From: Desulfobacter sp.
GTDB taxonomy: Bacteria > Desulfobacterota > Desulfobacteria > Desulfobacterales > Desulfobacteraceae
DNA: 64,000 nt
Assembly (NCBI GenBank): GCA_028768525.1
Contig: CP054837.1
Location: 1,284,001-1,348,000 of the forward strand
Direction of reading: 5' to 3'
Positions 24,620 through 32,694 of this stretch are shown in pieces. Below the pieces are notes generated by a model. That model was not told where the DNA came from. It saw only the letters and a list, made by a program, of their open reading frames with translations, and did not search any database. Made by a program: the position numbers and the translations under genes. Each line of letters starts with the position of its first letter. The first letter of the stretch is position 1.

Positions 24620-25222
24620 TTAAATAGACAACTCCGTTTGACACTCAACCGGCCCGGTTATTTTACCACTCTGCCAATCCTCCAGGATTTTATATACGGT
24701 GGTCCTGGATATCATATATTTTTCGGCCACGGCTTTTTTTTCCTGGCCGGAGTCCACCAGGGCGATGATCTCTCGCTTAGTCGCATCAGAGAGTTTAGGC
24801 TTGCGACCGAATCTAACGCCCCTGGCCAATGCTTTTTTGATCCCTTCGGCCTGTCGCTCCTTGATCATGGAACGCTCAAACTCCGCAACAGCCCCCATCA
24901 TTTGCAGCAACAACTTACTCATGGGGTTCTCGGTCCCATCAAATTCAAGGCCCTCTTTACGAAACCGAACCTTGACCCCTCTCTCTGTCAGATCCTCAAC
25001 TAATCGCTGGAGGTCTGCCAGGTTCCTGGCCAGCCGATCCATGGAATGGACATGGAGTGTATCGCCATCCCTTACATACTCCAAGCACTCCCGCAATTTC
25101 GGCCGGTCAGTGGTGGCCCCGGAAATTTTGTCAATGAAAACCTTATCCAGATGGAAATCGGCAAGCTGCCGGTCGGTGTTTTGGTCGGCTGAACTGACCC
25201 TTATATACCCTACATCTGCCAT
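24620..25222 (-). CDS. Serine recombinase (resolvase/invertase family)
   Basis: 200 residues. The catalytic Ser is S10 in YIRVSSADQN, followed by the family motifs LRECLEYVRDGDTLHVHSMDRLARN and EFERSMIKERQAEGIKKALARG. The C-terminal 50 residues form a helix-turn-helix (KKAVAEKYMISRTTVYKILE). This is the normal length for Tn3-type resolvases and DNA invertases such as Hin/Gin/Pin. It shares its first base with the stop of the 155-residue gene, so it is translated in one run with HicB. No transposase of Tn3 type is nearby; it may serve a mobile island or plasmid-derived segment. Confidence 0.95.
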   Translation of the reverse strand: MADVGYIRVSSADQNTDRQLADFHLDKVFIDKISGATTDRPKLRECLEYVRDGDTLHVHSMDRLARNLADLQRLVEDLTERGVKVRFRKEGLEFDGTENPMSKLLLQMMGAVAEFERSMIKERQAEGIKKALARGVRFGRKPKLSDATKREIIALVDSGQEKKAVAEKYMISRTTVYKILEDWQSGKITGPVECQTELSI

Positions 25223-25689
25223 TATTTTTGCTCCCGATCATCTAAGCTCTCTCTGGGTGCATCCTCCCCTATCCCTGCCCGTAGTTCTTTAATTGACGGA
25301 AAATCTGGACACGGCCCCTGCTCAAAAAAGTTACCCCACCCTTCTTTTTCCCGGCCAACCGTCTTGTCATTGACCCAGGACTTATCTTCATCGGTCAGGG
25401 ACATATCTTTGCCCTCGCACTGATCAAGCAAATTTTTCAGATCCGCAGCCGGCACCAGGATATCTTTTCCATCTTTTACTTTTTCGACCAGGACGGGCTT
25501 TTCCAAGGCCTCTGCAAAATGTTCAAGATCCGCTTTTAATTCTGCAAGTGTTTCCCCGTGTGGGTCCATTGGGCCTTGCGTCCAGGAATCAATAGCCCCT
25601 TCCTCATTATAGTAGACTTCGTGGATGCCCAAGGTGGTGGTTCCGGATTCGGCATGATGCCTTTTAATGATTCGATAGTTCCAGGTCAT
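25222..25689 (-). CDS. Conserved small protein of unknown function
   Basis: 155 residues. The N-terminal part, MTWNYRIIKRH then IHEVYYNEEGAIDSWT and LAELKADLEHFAEALEKPVL, is a conserved block in many bacterial and plasmid genomes, often beside toxin-antitoxin or regulatory genes. The C-terminal half is charged and not recognised. It starts directly after the HicB stop (no gap) and overlaps the recombinase by one base. Confidence 0.75.
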   Translation of the reverse strand: MTWNYRIIKRHHAESGTTTLGIHEVYYNEEGAIDSWTQGPMDPHGETLAELKADLEHFAEALEKPVLVEKVKDGKDILVPAADLKNLLDQCEGKDMSLTDEDKSWVNDKTVGREKEGWGNFFEQGPCPDFPSIKELRAGIGEDAPRESLDDREQK

Positions 25690-25947
25690 TTACAAATCTC
25701 CAAAATTAATATCAACAAAAAACCAAGAGCCACCCGGTTCTTGATCTCTGATAAGATCCTGGATATTAGACGGCTCCGGAGGTTTAAAGGTCTCTCCCTC
25801 AAGATAAAGATTTACCGCCTCCTGGACGTTGGCCAGGGCCTGATCCAAAGTATCCCCAGCCGTGAAGCAACCAGGAAAATCTGGAATGGTAACACCAAAA
25901 GCAGATTTCTCGTCCTTATGGACCAGAGCAGGATATTTCACTTTCAC
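25690..25947 (-). CDS. HicB-family protein without HicA
   Basis: 85 residues. Typical HicB core: YPALVHKDEKSAFGVTIPDFPGC followed by TAGDTLDQALANVQEAVNLYL. HicB is normally the antitoxin of the HicA mRNA-cutting toxin. No 60-residue HicA (with its dsRNA-binding fold and catalytic His) is visible on either side. A solitary HicB may regulate genes or protect against a HicA elsewhere. First gene of a tight three-gene run. Confidence 0.85.
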   Translation of the reverse strand: MKVKYPALVHKDEKSAFGVTIPDFPGCFTAGDTLDQALANVQEAVNLYLEGETFKPPEPSNIQDLIRDQEPGGSWFFVDINFGDL

Positions 25948-26060
25948 CCTCCTAGAAAAATAATATTCGCAATTTTATCTTAAACCACTTATGTAAACTA
26001 AAGTCAAGAGTTTTATTTACATCGTGTAATATAGCTAATTTCCAAGTTTCCTTTACACGA

Positions 26061-26089
26061 AACCCCGGGCCGTTGCCGGCACCGGGGTT
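26061..26089 (-). terminator. GC-rich hairpin downstream of the GIY-YIG gene
   Basis: AACCCCGG (26061-26068) pairs with CCGGGGTT (26082-26089), with inner GCCG/CGGC pairs. It lies about 155 bp after the GIY-YIG stop and upstream of the hicB promoter region. The following T-run on the minus strand is short, so termination is likely but not certain. Confidence 0.45.
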
Positions 26090-26242
26090 CATGTAAGAAA
26101 AAGTGTAGTTTGATTTATTTCATCCATAATCTTTCTTATCTTACCGTGGATCATACTTGAATCGATTCCTAAGCCATAATAACCCCTATTTGTGGCCGAT
26201 ACTCGCAACATTTGAAAAACAATGCTCATCAAACTAATGCTT

Positions 26243-27100
26243 TTATGCTGCGTGTTTAGTGCAAAAAATCCGCTCATAATCTAAAATAGGAATATTTTCT
26301 ACGACCGCTCCGGACTTTTGAGGTAATTTATATATCGCATTTTTAATGAGGGTATTTATGTATGTTCTGTATAAAAACACATCATCAGTTTTGATATCCA
26401 TTTGATATTGAAATATATCGTCCTCAGACCACATGTTTACGCAAACTTTCCAACCGACTAATCCAAAGCAATCTTCCATATGAAAATTAAAGTGATGGAT
26501 TGCAGAATATATTAAGTCCCATTGGGAACTCGTATGATATTTTATACGAAAATAAATGTTATCCTCTATAACATCGTACTGAAATGGTATTTTAGACTGA
26601 TAACGCAATAGAAGTTTTATTAGAAAAAATACTTTTTTTAAGTTTGCAGTATTCCTCTCAAGAAAATTGATACATCTATTGCTTTTTTCCGAGAATAGCT
26701 TGCTTTGTGGGACAGGATGTTTTTTGAGACTATTATTCCTTTTGCAAATTGATTCTTTAATGCCTTTTTTTAGTGCTTTCTGGCCTCCGGTGGTTGATAG
26801 ATATAATCTTATATGCTCTAAGACCTGCTCTTTCGCATTAATTGAAAAAAATTCGGTTCGTCCATCTCCCTCATCAAACGCCACAGAATATTCTGAAACC
26901 ATAAAATGCAGAGACTTTTCCAACTTAAAGACCTTCTCGGTTTCCATGGCTATCGAATAGGATGAATTATAATCGATAGGTCCCCAGTGTTTTTCAAGTT
27001 GACTAATTCTAATTCTAAGAGAATTAGCCTTCCCAATTTTCATTACTTTTTTTGCTGGAAACATCAAAATGTATAGATTTGATTTTTTAAGATCCTGCAT
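26243..27100 (-). CDS. GIY-YIG nuclease-like protein (T5orf172/MUG113 type)
   Basis: 285 residues from ATG 27100; the GTG just before it is also in frame. Residues 8-105 fit the T5orf172-type GIY-YIG domain: LYILMFPAKKVMKIGKANSLRIRISQL, ETEKVFKLEKSLHFMVSEYS, then GRTEFFSINAKEQVLEHI. These phage-associated nucleases cut DNA once the conserved Arg and Glu are intact. The remaining 180 residues are not recognised. Divergent from an XRE regulator, with an inverted repeat between them. AT-rich codon use is unlike the GC-richer phosphoesterase island downstream, suggesting separate origin. Confidence 0.7.
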   Translation of the reverse strand: MQDLKKSNLYILMFPAKKVMKIGKANSLRIRISQLEKHWGPIDYNSSYSIAMETEKVFKLEKSLHFMVSEYSVAFDEGDGRTEFFSINAKEQVLEHIRLYLSTTGGQKALKKGIKESICKRNNSLKKHPVPQSKLFSEKSNRCINFLERNTANLKKVFFLIKLLLRYQSKIPFQYDVIEDNIYFRIKYHTSSQWDLIYSAIHHFNFHMEDCFGLVGWKVCVNMWSEDDIFQYQMDIKTDDVFLYRTYINTLIKNAIYKLPQKSGAVVENIPILDYERIFCTKHAA

Positions 27101-27157
27101 CACGATTTTCCTCTCTTATTGTTGATGAACCTGCTATCATATAAACACAGCCATACC

Positions 27158-27196
27158 GTTTGCTTTAATGATAAACACATTAATGCAATAGCAAAC
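27158..27196. promoter_or_regulatory. Inverted repeat between divergent genes, candidate operator
   Basis: GTTTGC (27158-27163) and GCAAAC (27191-27196) flank TTTAATG ... CATTAATGC-like sequence. Position between the GIY-YIG gene and the XRE regulator makes it a natural operator for the latter. Confidence 0.45.
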
Positions 27197-27286
27197 AAAA
27201 GTCAAGTTATCTTATTGCTATAACATACATCTATTGCCACTAAAAAAAACACAGGTAGTAGAACTGACCGTAAAAGAGGAGTAACA

Positions 27287-27622
27287 TTGGAAGGGCTATC
27301 AAATAAAATTAAAGAGGCTCGTGAACAAAAAAAGTTAACATTAGAACAACTTGCTAAAGAGGTGGGTTCGAGTAGGGGTTATATCTGGCAAATTGAAAAA
27401 GACCCCCAAAAAAAACCATCGTTTGACATCATTGTTGGCATTGCCAAAGCCTTGGGTCTATCATTAGATTACCTTGCAAACCAGAACGAATATGAAATGT
27501 CAGATGATCAAAAAAACAAAATTTTCATTCAGAACTATAATAGACTTGATGATACCTCAAAAAAAATAATTGAGGAGCTTGTAAAGCATTTAACCGAAAT
27601 TTCCAGAAGTCCAAAGAAATAG
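27287..27622 (+). CDS. XRE-family transcriptional regulator
   Basis: 111 residues starting with TTG at 27287, supported by AGAGGAG six bases upstream. Residues 6-62 form a Cro/C1-type helix-turn-helix: IKEAREQKKLTLEQLAKEVGSSRGYIWQIE then PSFDIIVGIAKALGLSLDYL. The C-terminal tail is helical and charged, probably for dimerisation. Likely represses itself and perhaps the divergent GIY-YIG gene. The zinc-ribbon gene follows after 21 bp. Confidence 0.9.
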   Translation: MEGLSNKIKEAREQKKLTLEQLAKEVGSSRGYIWQIEKDPQKKPSFDIIVGIAKALGLSLDYLANQNEYEMSDDQKNKIFIQNYNRLDDTSKKIIEELVKHLTEISRSPKK

Positions 27623-27643
27623 CCCCCCGTTTTTTAGTAAAAA

Positions 27644-27835
27644 ATGAATAATTTAAAGACAACCGATACAATTGTACCGCCGATGAAAAGTGCCCCTGAT
27701 CTAAATGAGTATAGATGCCCTCACTGTGGTAAGTTTCTTTTTAAAGGCCATGTTAAGAGCCTGAATATGGTCTGTCACCACTGCCAACACTTAATTTCTG
27801 CGGATGCAAAAGCCTTGGTGATTTCAAAGAAATAA
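27644..27835 (+). CDS. Small zinc-ribbon protein (Com-like)
   Basis: 63 residues with two CxxC pairs: YRCPHCGKFLFKGHVKSLNM then VCHHCQHLI. This matches the small Com-like zinc fingers linked to Mu-type prophages, where Com controls translation of a DNA-modification gene. No modification gene is next to it; an IS21 element begins 156 bp downstream and may have cut the rest off. Confidence 0.75.
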   Translation: MNNLKTTDTIVPPMKSAPDLNEYRCPHCGKFLFKGHVKSLNMVCHHCQHLISADAKALVISKK

Positions 27836-28137
27836 ATCCAAACAGTCAAAGCAGGTCCGAATTTTGATATTTTGAGGTTTTTTCTGTTGCGAGGTTAGCA
27901 GGAATAGCATTGGGTCGTTTTCCGCTTGATGAAACAATATGGCTGCAGAAGTAACAAAACTCGCATTAGACACCTCGACCGTATCTGAGCTGTTTAAATT
28001 TCAGGTCCCAATAACAATAGTATTCAACGTGATCAGCGTCATTTATAATTCCCGCCAAACGACAATTAAAATTCCCGAAATTTAAGAATCAAAAAAAATG
28101 GTAGAAACATCCAAATTGAACAGAAGGAGAGATTTGG

Positions 28138-29616
28138 ATGGTAACGGACCAGCAAGTGAGGAGGTTGTTCAAGTTGATTCAGTCAGAGAAGAGTTTCGGG
28201 ATAGCAGCAATGAAAGCTGGAATGGATGAAAAAACAGCTCGAAAGTACCGTGAACACGGGAAGTTGCCGAGTGAACTCAAAACGGATCATACATGGCGCA
28301 CACGCAAAGATCCGTTTGAGGAGACCTGGGATGGTATCAAAGGCATGTTGACCATAAATCCAGGTCTGGAGGCCAAGACACTGTTTGAGGATTTGCAACG
28401 CAGACACCCCGGCCGGTTCGCCGATGGACAATTACGGACCCTGCAACGGAGAATAAAGCAATGGCGTGCTACAGAGGGGCCGCCCAAAGAAATCTTTTTT
28501 GCTCAAATTCATAAGCCTGGCGAATTATGCCAGTCAGACTTCACCCACATGGATAAACTGGGCGTCACTATAGGCGGCGTCCCTTTTGACCACCTGATCT
28601 ACCATTTTGTTTTGACCTATTCCAATTGGGAGACAGGTACAGTCTGTTTTTCAGAGAGTTTCGAAAGCCTGAGCCAGGGCCTGCAAAATGCCCTATGGGA
28701 ACTTGGTGGTGTGCCGCAGCAACATCGCACCGATTGTCTGACATCCGCTGTTAACAAGGTAAGTCACCCTGAGGAGTTCACCAGCAGGTATCAGGATCTT
28801 GTTGACCATTACGGTATCATTCCTTGCAAAACTAACCCTGCCAGCCCCAATGAAAATGGAGACGTGGAGCAGCGCAATTATCGGTTCAAAAAAGCCGTTG
28901 ACCAGGCCCTGATGCTGAGAGGACACCGGGATTTTAAAGACCGGGAAGAATATGACTTGTTCCTGGCCAAACTGTTCGCACAGCTAAATGCCGGTCGTAG
29001 GAAACGGTTTACACAAGAACTGGATCTCCTACACCGGTTGCCCAAACGCCGGCTTGATGCATGTAAAAAGATGGATTTAAAGGTTGGTCCCAGCAGTACC
29101 ATTCGGGTCAATCACAACGTTTACTCTGTAGACAGCAGGCTCATAGGAGAAAATATCCAGGTCCGCCTCTACATGGAATGCCTGGAGGTCTGGTACGGCC
29201 AGAGAAAGGTCGATACTTTGCCAAGGTTGCGGGGTGAGGGCAAATATAAAATCAATTACCGGCATATCATTGACAGCCTGGTCAAAAAACCGGGGGCATT
29301 TGAAAATTATCGTTATCGTAATGCCATGTTCCCCACCAGCCGGTTCCGGATTGCCTACGATCATTTAAGAAAGCGTTATACCGTTAAAAGCTCAGCAGCA
29401 AGGTATCTGAAAATATTATACCTGGCAGCAAAGACAAGCGAGGTGGCAGTAGACAGCGCCCTGATGGTTCTAATAAACGAGGATCAGGAAATCAGCAAAG
29501 AGGCTGTTAAACGCCTTATTGAGTCCAACGCCTCTGTCAGCAGGCCGGATGATGTTCATATCCAGGCAGTTGATTTGACTCGTTATGACCAATTGCTCAA
29601 GGGGGTGGCGGCATGA
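28138..29616 (+). CDS. istA: IS21-family transposase IstA
   Basis: 492 residues. An N-terminal helix-turn-helix (about 1-45, AAMKAGMDEKTARKYREHG) precedes the DDE integrase core: D in CQSDFTHMD, D in QHRTDCLTSAV, and E in NENGDVEQRNYRFK. The C-terminal part has the usual VNHNVYSVDSRLIG beta region. AAGGAGAG ribosome site. It cuts and joins DNA ends during transposition with the help of IstB, whose gene overlaps the istA stop by 4 bp. It appears intact. Confidence 0.95.
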   Translation: MVTDQQVRRLFKLIQSEKSFGIAAMKAGMDEKTARKYREHGKLPSELKTDHTWRTRKDPFEETWDGIKGMLTINPGLEAKTLFEDLQRRHPGRFADGQLRTLQRRIKQWRATEGPPKEIFFAQIHKPGELCQSDFTHMDKLGVTIGGVPFDHLIYHFVLTYSNWETGTVCFSESFESLSQGLQNALWELGGVPQQHRTDCLTSAVNKVSHPEEFTSRYQDLVDHYGIIPCKTNPASPNENGDVEQRNYRFKKAVDQALMLRGHRDFKDREEYDLFLAKLFAQLNAGRRKRFTQELDLLHRLPKRRLDACKKMDLKVGPSSTIRVNHNVYSVDSRLIGENIQVRLYMECLEVWYGQRKVDTLPRLRGEGKYKINYRHIIDSLVKKPGAFENYRYRNAMFPTSRFRIAYDHLRKRYTVKSSAARYLKILYLAAKTSEVAVDSALMVLINEDQEISKEAVKRLIESNASVSRPDDVHIQAVDLTRYDQLLKGVAA

Positions 29617-30362
29617 TCAATGATCGGGATCAGATAGACACCAATCTTAAAAGCCTCCATATGCCGACCATGCGCCGCAGTTATGAAGAAATGGCGGATC
29701 AGGCCAGGGCGGAGGCATGGGGATATGAAAAGTACCTCTTACAATTGTTGAGTCTCGAATGCGAAGTCCGCTGGCAGAACCGGATATCACGTAACCTGAG
29801 GGCATCCAAGTTGCCATCTTCCAAGACATTTGAGAATTTTGATAAAAAGCGCCTCCCCTTAAAGGTTGCCAATCATTTAAGTGTCCTGGTCAACGGCGCT
29901 TTTTTAGAGCGCTGTGAAAACATCCTGGCCTTTGGTAATCCGGGTAGCGGGAAAACCCATCTGCTCTGTGCCATTGGCCATGAATTAATTGCAAAGGGTA
30001 AGCAGGTTCTTTTTATCTCATGCAGTCAGCTCGTCCAGGATCTGCTGATTGCCAAAAGGGATCTTGAGCTAACCAAAAAACTCAAATCCCTCTCCAGGTT
30101 TGATGCTGTGATTATAGATGACATTGGGTATGTCCAACAAAGCCGGGGAGAAATGGAAGTGCTGTTTACCTTTTTGGCGGAACGGTATGAACAGGGCAGC
30201 CTGATGATCACGAGCAATCTTCCGTTCTCTAAGTGGGAACAGATTTTTAAGGACCCTATGACAACGGCAGCAGCCATCGACAGACTCGTTCATCACAGTA
30301 TCATCCTTGAATTGAATGTGGAAAGCTATCGCATGGAACAGGCTAAAATGGAGGCCGAATAA
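29613..30362 (+). CDS. istB: IS21-family helper ATPase IstB
   Basis: 249 residues, DnaC-like AAA+ ATPase. Walker A is GNPGSGKTHLL (about 110), Walker B is AVIIDDIGYV, and sensor-like MITSNLPFSKW follows. It forms an oligomer on target DNA and directs IstA to new sites. Overlaps istA (4 bp) and the next small gene (1 bp). Apparently intact. Confidence 0.95.
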   Translation: MINDRDQIDTNLKSLHMPTMRRSYEEMADQARAEAWGYEKYLLQLLSLECEVRWQNRISRNLRASKLPSSKTFENFDKKRLPLKVANHLSVLVNGAFLERCENILAFGNPGSGKTHLLCAIGHELIAKGKQVLFISCSQLVQDLLIAKRDLELTKKLKSLSRFDAVIIDDIGYVQQSRGEMEVLFTFLAERYEQGSLMITSNLPFSKWEQIFKDPMTTAAAIDRLVHHSIILELNVESYRMEQAKMEAE

Positions 30363-30580
30363 TGATCGAGACCAGATATACCAGGCAGGAGATTGTTGAG
30401 ATTATTAAAATGATCCGACTGGATTTATACAATCGAGGCCTGAACTGCGGTGCCGGTGCTATCAGCAAGGAGATGGAAGCGGAAAATATTGAACCAATGC
30501 CGTCAGCAAGCACTATCGGACGGATACTATCGATAGAGGGCTTAACCCATGGAAGAACCGGGTTTTGTGATGGTAATTAA
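30362..30580 (+). CDS. Third small gene of the IS21 element
   Basis: 72 residues. YTRQEIVEIIKMIRLDLYNRGL and GAGAISKEMEAENIEPMPSASTIGRIL look like the winged-helix lead of an integrase-type transposase, without the catalytic core. Its ATG overlaps the istB stop (TAATG), so it belongs to the element. It might be a DNA-binding accessory or the truncated start of another transposase. Confidence 0.7.
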   Translation: MIETRYTRQEIVEIIKMIRLDLYNRGLNCGAGAISKEMEAENIEPMPSASTIGRILSIEGLTHGRTGFCDGN

Positions 30581-31066
30581 AAGGACTTTTTACCGGATTA
30601 TAATGGGGGCCAGCCCCCAAACCCCCGGAGTTTAGCGCATTATAGACCAAAGTATGAGAGCAAAAAGCGAAAGGCCGTACGTGGAAAATACGGCCCCTCA
30701 TACTTCAGTCACCTTCTCGGCGCTCAGGTTGCTCTCCAGCATAGCCTTATCCTCCGGAAGGATGGTCTTAAAAAACATAATCAGAATTGTTTTGCAAGTA
30801 TTTTTTAATGAAATTAAATGGTTACGCAGGTTGGGGAACGGGAGTTTTAATTGTCGTTGAAGGAAAAAAATATTTGTCGTTGATCATCAACGCTATAATT
30901 GCCATATCTATGGGCGTTCGATTATAGACATAATGCTCGTGTGTACCGTTTTCCGTTCATAAGACCCTCCTAAAGTCATTTTTTTTATAACTCAGAAGTG
31001 TCTAAGAAACGGGAGGCGATTCATTCCAAATCTCATTTAAAACACTCTTTTTAATCAAAAGAGTAC
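30581..31066. other. IS21 right end with strong hairpins, then short spacer
   Basis: GGGGGC-CA-GCCCCC (30605-30618) and GGCCGTA...TACGGCC (30673-30679 with 30689-30695) form two stable hairpins after the third gene. The region up to 30930 belongs to the element. From 30931 to 31066 I see nothing. Confidence 0.5.
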
Positions 31067-31885
31067 TTATTCAGTATATTTTCTTATTGTTTCTTGGATA
31101 AAACCTTCTTCTTTTAAGTCTTTAAGGACAGTATTTATACATGGAAGTGTCTGTATAAATGCCGACTTTTTGCTGACCCCCATGTGGAGCACCCATTCCA
31201 TAAAGGATTGGTCAGAATGACGAAATTTTCCTCTTAGTTCAGGATGTTTTTTAAACAACCCTTTGGCTACGATTTCATTTCCAGGGAATATATCTATTCT
31301 GTGGGCCATGAGCTTTTTATAGTTCTGGTAGTCAGTTGCTACCCGGTTCACTTTCATGCTTTTTAGAAGGTCATCAAATTTTTGTCCATAACTGTATCCG
31401 ATGGTTGCACCGATCTTGTAAGATTTTAGATCTTTTAGACTTGAGAAATGAAGAATACCGCCTTTTCTGTCAACAGCAGACCAGATTAGCCCTCGAACCT
31501 TCATAATGGGAATTGTATATTGGATATATTCAGATCGTTCAGTGGTTTTGATTAGGATCATTATAGCGTCAATTTTACCCTCTTTTGCATACCCTAGAGC
31601 CCGCTTTAAGGGGTAGAGCGTCACATCAGTCTCGATAGATAGGCGTCCGAACAATTCATCTATAATTTCTACTGCAATACCGCATATTTTTCCTTCCTCC
31701 TCCAAATAAAAAGGGGGATATTTAAAGGCTCCTAACTTTATAGAATGTTTGTTCATGCACCATAAATTGGGCGACCCGATAATAGTTATGAAACAAAACA
31801 ACAAGAACCCTACCATTTTCTTCGAAGGAAATATAATTCCTATCGTATAAGAGATATCAACCATCTGATAGGAGGATTGGTCCAT
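31067..31885 (-). CDS. Periplasmic solute-binding protein, family 3
   Basis: 272 residues from ATG 31885, supported by AGGAG 7 bases upstream. A hydrophobic segment at about 26-40 (MVGFLLFCFITII) serves as a delayed signal or anchor. The fold follows SBP_bac_3: LGAFKYPPFYLEEEGKICGIAVEIIDELF, then KIDAIMILIKTTERSEYIQYT, and a late KDLKSYKIGATIGYSYG. No ABC transporter genes are adjacent, so it may feed a sensor rather than a transporter. It is divergent from the histidine kinase gene, 810 bp away. Confidence 0.85.
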   Translation of the reverse strand: MDQSSYQMVDISYTIGIIFPSKKMVGFLLFCFITIIGSPNLWCMNKHSIKLGAFKYPPFYLEEEGKICGIAVEIIDELFGRLSIETDVTLYPLKRALGYAKEGKIDAIMILIKTTERSEYIQYTIPIMKVRGLIWSAVDRKGGILHFSSLKDLKSYKIGATIGYSYGQKFDDLLKSMKVNRVATDYQNYKKLMAHRIDIFPGNEIVAKGLFKKHPELRGKFRHSDQSFMEWVLHMGVSKKSAFIQTLPCINTVLKDLKEEGFIQETIRKYTE

Positions 31886-32050
31886 GTCGTTTCTCCTAAT
31901 CCGCTACGAAATTTACTATATGAGGATGGCATCATAGGCCATTTGTAGGTTTTAAATTAGTTTATTTTTTTAGCGTTGATTTTGCAATCATAGTTAGTCT
32001 GCAATGTGATTGCAACAAAATTAAAATGGCCGGATTATAAATTGAAATTT

Positions 32051-32125
32051 TATTATCTGGATTCTTTCTAAAAGAGATCTTGCCAAAGGACCAAAAATCA
32101 AGCTACAATCCAATTGATTGCTTTT
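32051..32125 (+). repeat. Upstream repeat shared with the Cache sensor gene, copy a
   Basis: About 75 bp, roughly three quarters identical to 36871-36945: TTATCTGGATT, CTTGCCA, AAATCAAG, TCCAATT and GATTGCTT blocks at the same spacing with two compensating one-base shifts. Confidence 0.55.
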
Positions 32126-32130
32126 CTCCA

Positions 32131-32355
32131 CTAATTTTTCCAAGGAGATGTTTGTGTCATTTTTCTATTCAGAAAACATTCTGGAGAATTAACAATTCCT
32201 TTACAAGGCAACTCCTTTACTCCAGATCCGAATGGAAAGGGAGAGCCATCTAATTTACAGAATTGTCTTGTTTCAAGCTGATCAATGATAAAACCGTTGT
32301 CAGAGCTTCTTTTTATAATTTTTTTATTTTTTTGTGCGTATTTACAATCAAACAT
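32131..32355 (-). CDS. Possible small Cys-containing protein
   Basis: 74 residues: FDCKYAQKNKK, QFCKLDGSPFPFG, LPCKGIV and SPECFLN give four evenly spaced cysteines, which could bind metal. No ribosome site stands out and no family is recognised. It is the only plausible frame in the gap 31886-32694, which otherwise is AT-rich with a repeat at 32051-32125. Confidence 0.35.
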   Translation of the reverse strand: MFDCKYAQKNKKIIKRSSDNGFIIDQLETRQFCKLDGSPFPFGSGVKELPCKGIVNSPECFLNRKMTQTSPWKN

Positions 32356-32694
32356 AATATCGCATTTCTATTTTTTCAAAAGTTAAGCCAGTTCTCTTCA
32401 CCGTTGTCTTCGTGCGAGGGTAATTGCGTTCAATATAGGGACATTTGTTCAATTCTCCGACCATTTTCCACCGTTACTATAAATTCCCTTTGTTTTTATT
32501 TTCTGATAATATTGACTAATCAATCCATTCTACTTTGTATATAGGGGTATATACTTATGTTTTGAAGTATTCATACCTATCAAAACCTGAAGGGCAATCG
32601 CAAAATGCAATTGACAGTGAGTTGCGGAGCATAATAAAGAAATGAAAATTAATTTTAATGAAATTAGCGTTCCTTAAAATATTCAAGGTTAAAA

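Larger units (their letters stand above)
27991..30930 (+). mobile_element. IS21-family insertion sequence
   Basis: Encodes istA, istB and a third small gene. Candidate ends start TGTTTAAATT at 27991 and finish ATTATAGACA at 30930, giving the TG...CA form of IS21. Subterminal inverted copies AACGACAATTAAAATTCCC (28058-28076) and GGGAGTTTTAATTGTCGTT (30840-30858) support the span, as do GATCA-containing repeats at about 28030 and 30883. I do not see a clear target duplication, so the exact ends are uncertain by tens of bases. Confidence 0.75.
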
